Of a stretch of 6,180 nt of DNA, positions 5,152-6,180 are shown one piece after another. Origin of the DNA: Anaerolinea sp. GTDB lineage: Bacteria; Chloroflexota; Anaerolineae; Anaerolineales; Anaerolineaceae. The position numbers and the translations under genes were made by a program. The stretch is taken from positions 1 through 6,180 of the forward strand of contig PNNU01000218.1 of NCBI GenBank assembly GCA_013824385.1, written 5' to 3'. The notes below the pieces were generated by a model, which saw only the letters and a program-made list of their open reading frames with translations, searched no databases and had not been told where the DNA came from. Position 1 is the first letter of the stretch; each line of letters begins with the position of its first letter.

Positions 5152-6180
5152 ATGAAAAAAGAATATGGTCTAATCGCTGCTCTGGGGATTGTCTTTTTGT
5201 TTTTCATTCAGCTTGCCGGCACCCTCGTGGAATCCATTTACCTGATGGACCTGCTGCATTCAGGACTCGACGAAAAGATCCTGGGCGTGCTATTCTTCTT
5301 TACCCCCCTTCTCTTCCTTCCTCTCTATAAAAAGTTTCCGCGCGGCTTGCTCTGGTTGAGTTTTGGGTTGCTCTTTTTGACTCGTGGTGTCTTACCCTAT
5401 CTTAACGTGATGCCTCGTATGCTCCTCTCGGGGATGGGAACCTTAGCCGTGATCAGCCTGTTCTTTCTGCTGCTACGGATTGTCTCTGAAGTCGAATCCC
5501 GCCGCCGCTTTGGATTGTGGGGATCGGCCGCGCTTGCCCTGGCAATCAGTCTTTCCGTTCTACTGCGCACGGCCTATCACGGGGTTGAGTATTCGCTGAC
5601 ACCCGCAGGCAGTTGGGTGGGTTGGCTGTTGGGTGTACTGCTTGGTCTGGCTTTGTTGCAGTTGAAATTGGGAGCACCCCAGGCTGCTGCAGAAAAGAAA
5701 AGCGGTGGAGTGACCTCATCTGTGGTTGGGCTCTTCCTCGTTCTGATTCTCGCATGGTTCTCATTTTCGGCTCCGGCTGTCGTCGCGCGCTGGACGCAGG
5801 GTAATTACACGTTAATCGTCGCCGCAATCAGCCTGTTCTCAACCGGTTGGGTGCTTGTTACCCTGCTAATCCCCGGCTGGGTGGTAAAAGTCAGCTCGCG
5901 CCTGCTGCTGGTCTGGAATGTGGCTTTTACCCTGTGTTTAACCGCCACTTTGCTGACACAGCAAGTGGGTTCCCCTCTTACACCAGAAGCTGCACCTGTG
6001 GTGATTGGAGCTCCGAGTTTGCCGCAGCTCCTTCCCCTGTTTTTAACCCTGCTGCTCTTCCCGGTCATCTTCCTGGATATGAAGGTTTTTCTTGTCCAAT
6101 TGAGTGATAAAAACCCTGACCCGCGCAAATTGGCGCCAGGTCTCTTGCTTGGGGCTTTTCTGATCATCTTGTTGGTCTTT
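5152..6180 (+). CDS. large polytopic membrane protein, N-terminal part (truncated by window edge)
   Basis: An open frame of 343 codons from ATG 5152 runs off the right edge without a stop. The start is fixed by AAGGAG nine bases upstream. The protein begins MKKEYGLIAALG and has about ten or eleven hydrophobic segments. These lie near residues 7-30, 43-59, 65-83, 90-110, 121-138, 153-172, 188-212, 219-240, 249-269, 291-309 and 328-343, joined by short loops. Positive charges follow several helices (KKFPR at 60-64, ESRRR at 115-119, EKK at 181-183), which would place those loops in the cytoplasm. No catalytic motif is visible in this part. The many-helix N-terminus could carry a soluble C-terminal domain beyond the window. 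It could equally be a complete integral membrane protein. It is transcribed separately from the ssb operon. Confidence 0.8.
   Translation, partial: MKKEYGLIAALGIVFLFFIQLAGTLVESIYLMDLLHSGLDEKILGVLFFFTPLLFLPLYKKFPRGLLWLSFGLLFLTRGVLPYLNVMPRMLLSGMGTLAVISLFFLLLRIVSEVESRRRFGLWGSAALALAISLSVLLRTAYHGVEYSLTPAGSWVGWLLGVLLGLALLQLKLGAPQAAAEKKSGGVTSSVVGLFLVLILAWFSFSAPAVVARWTQGNYTLIVAAISLFSTGWVLVTLLIPGWVVKVSSRLLLVWNVAFTLCLTATLLTQQVGSPLTPEAAPVVIGAPSLPQLLPLFLTLLLFPVIFLDMKVFLVQLSDKNPDPRKLAPGLLLGAFLIILLVF

Noticed and set aside
5127..5330. Plus-strand open frame starting at ATG 5127
   Set aside because: It reads through the ribosome site of the ATG 5152 gene in another frame and gives a low-quality protein.
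5805..6167. Minus-strand open frame of 120 codons
   Set aside because: It is antisense to the continuous membrane-protein frame and shows no recognisable family.

Overview
The window looks like a piece of a Chloroflexota (Anaerolineae-like) chromosome. This rests on gene content rather than on any marker gene: a translin-family protein next to DUF3467 and ssb, a LysM/SdrD-B-type surface protein with a Pro-Thr linker, DevS-like tandem GAF domains and a cytoplasmic sulfite-oxidase-like molybdoenzyme. Base composition is moderate and Shine-Dalgarno sites are clear. The phylum call is an inference.

Left part (1-1700): a divergent pair. On the minus strand is the N-terminal 302 residues of a GAF-GAF sensor protein that runs off the left edge. 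On the plus strand is a complete 211-residue sulfite-oxidase-fold molybdopterin enzyme. The 153 bases between their start codons hold a good sigma70-type promoter for the sensor gene, a TATAAT box for the enzyme gene and a cluster of CTTGTA/TACAAG half-sites, including a perfect 12-bp palindrome.

Middle (1698-2237): a 540-base non-coding stretch between convergent genes. It has a perfect 12-bp A/T-flanked stem that can terminate transcription from both sides, an imperfect long inverted repeat built of CACGAA motifs, and a tandem array with a period of 106-107 bases. Each array unit carries a copy of the last ~14 codons and the stop codon of the neighbouring LysM gene, so three orphan gene tails lie downstream of the real one. 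This is the most unusual structure in the window.

Centre (2238-3032, minus): a secreted or surface-anchored LysM protein with a signal peptide, a LysM domain, a Pro/Thr-rich linker, an SdrD-B/Ig-like domain and a C-terminal membrane anchor. It is divergent from the ssb operon.

Right part (3170-4963, plus): a tight four-gene operon of ssb, a DUF3467 protein, a translin-family protein and a four-helix membrane protein. Gaps are 12, 0 and 3 bases, and the operon ends at a strong rho-independent terminator (5012-5038). The grouping of an ssDNA-binding protein with a translin homologue that keeps the acidic positions of the TRAX nuclease suggests a nucleic-acid-handling module. After an AT-rich leader, a large polytopic membrane protein starts at 5152 and runs off the right edge.
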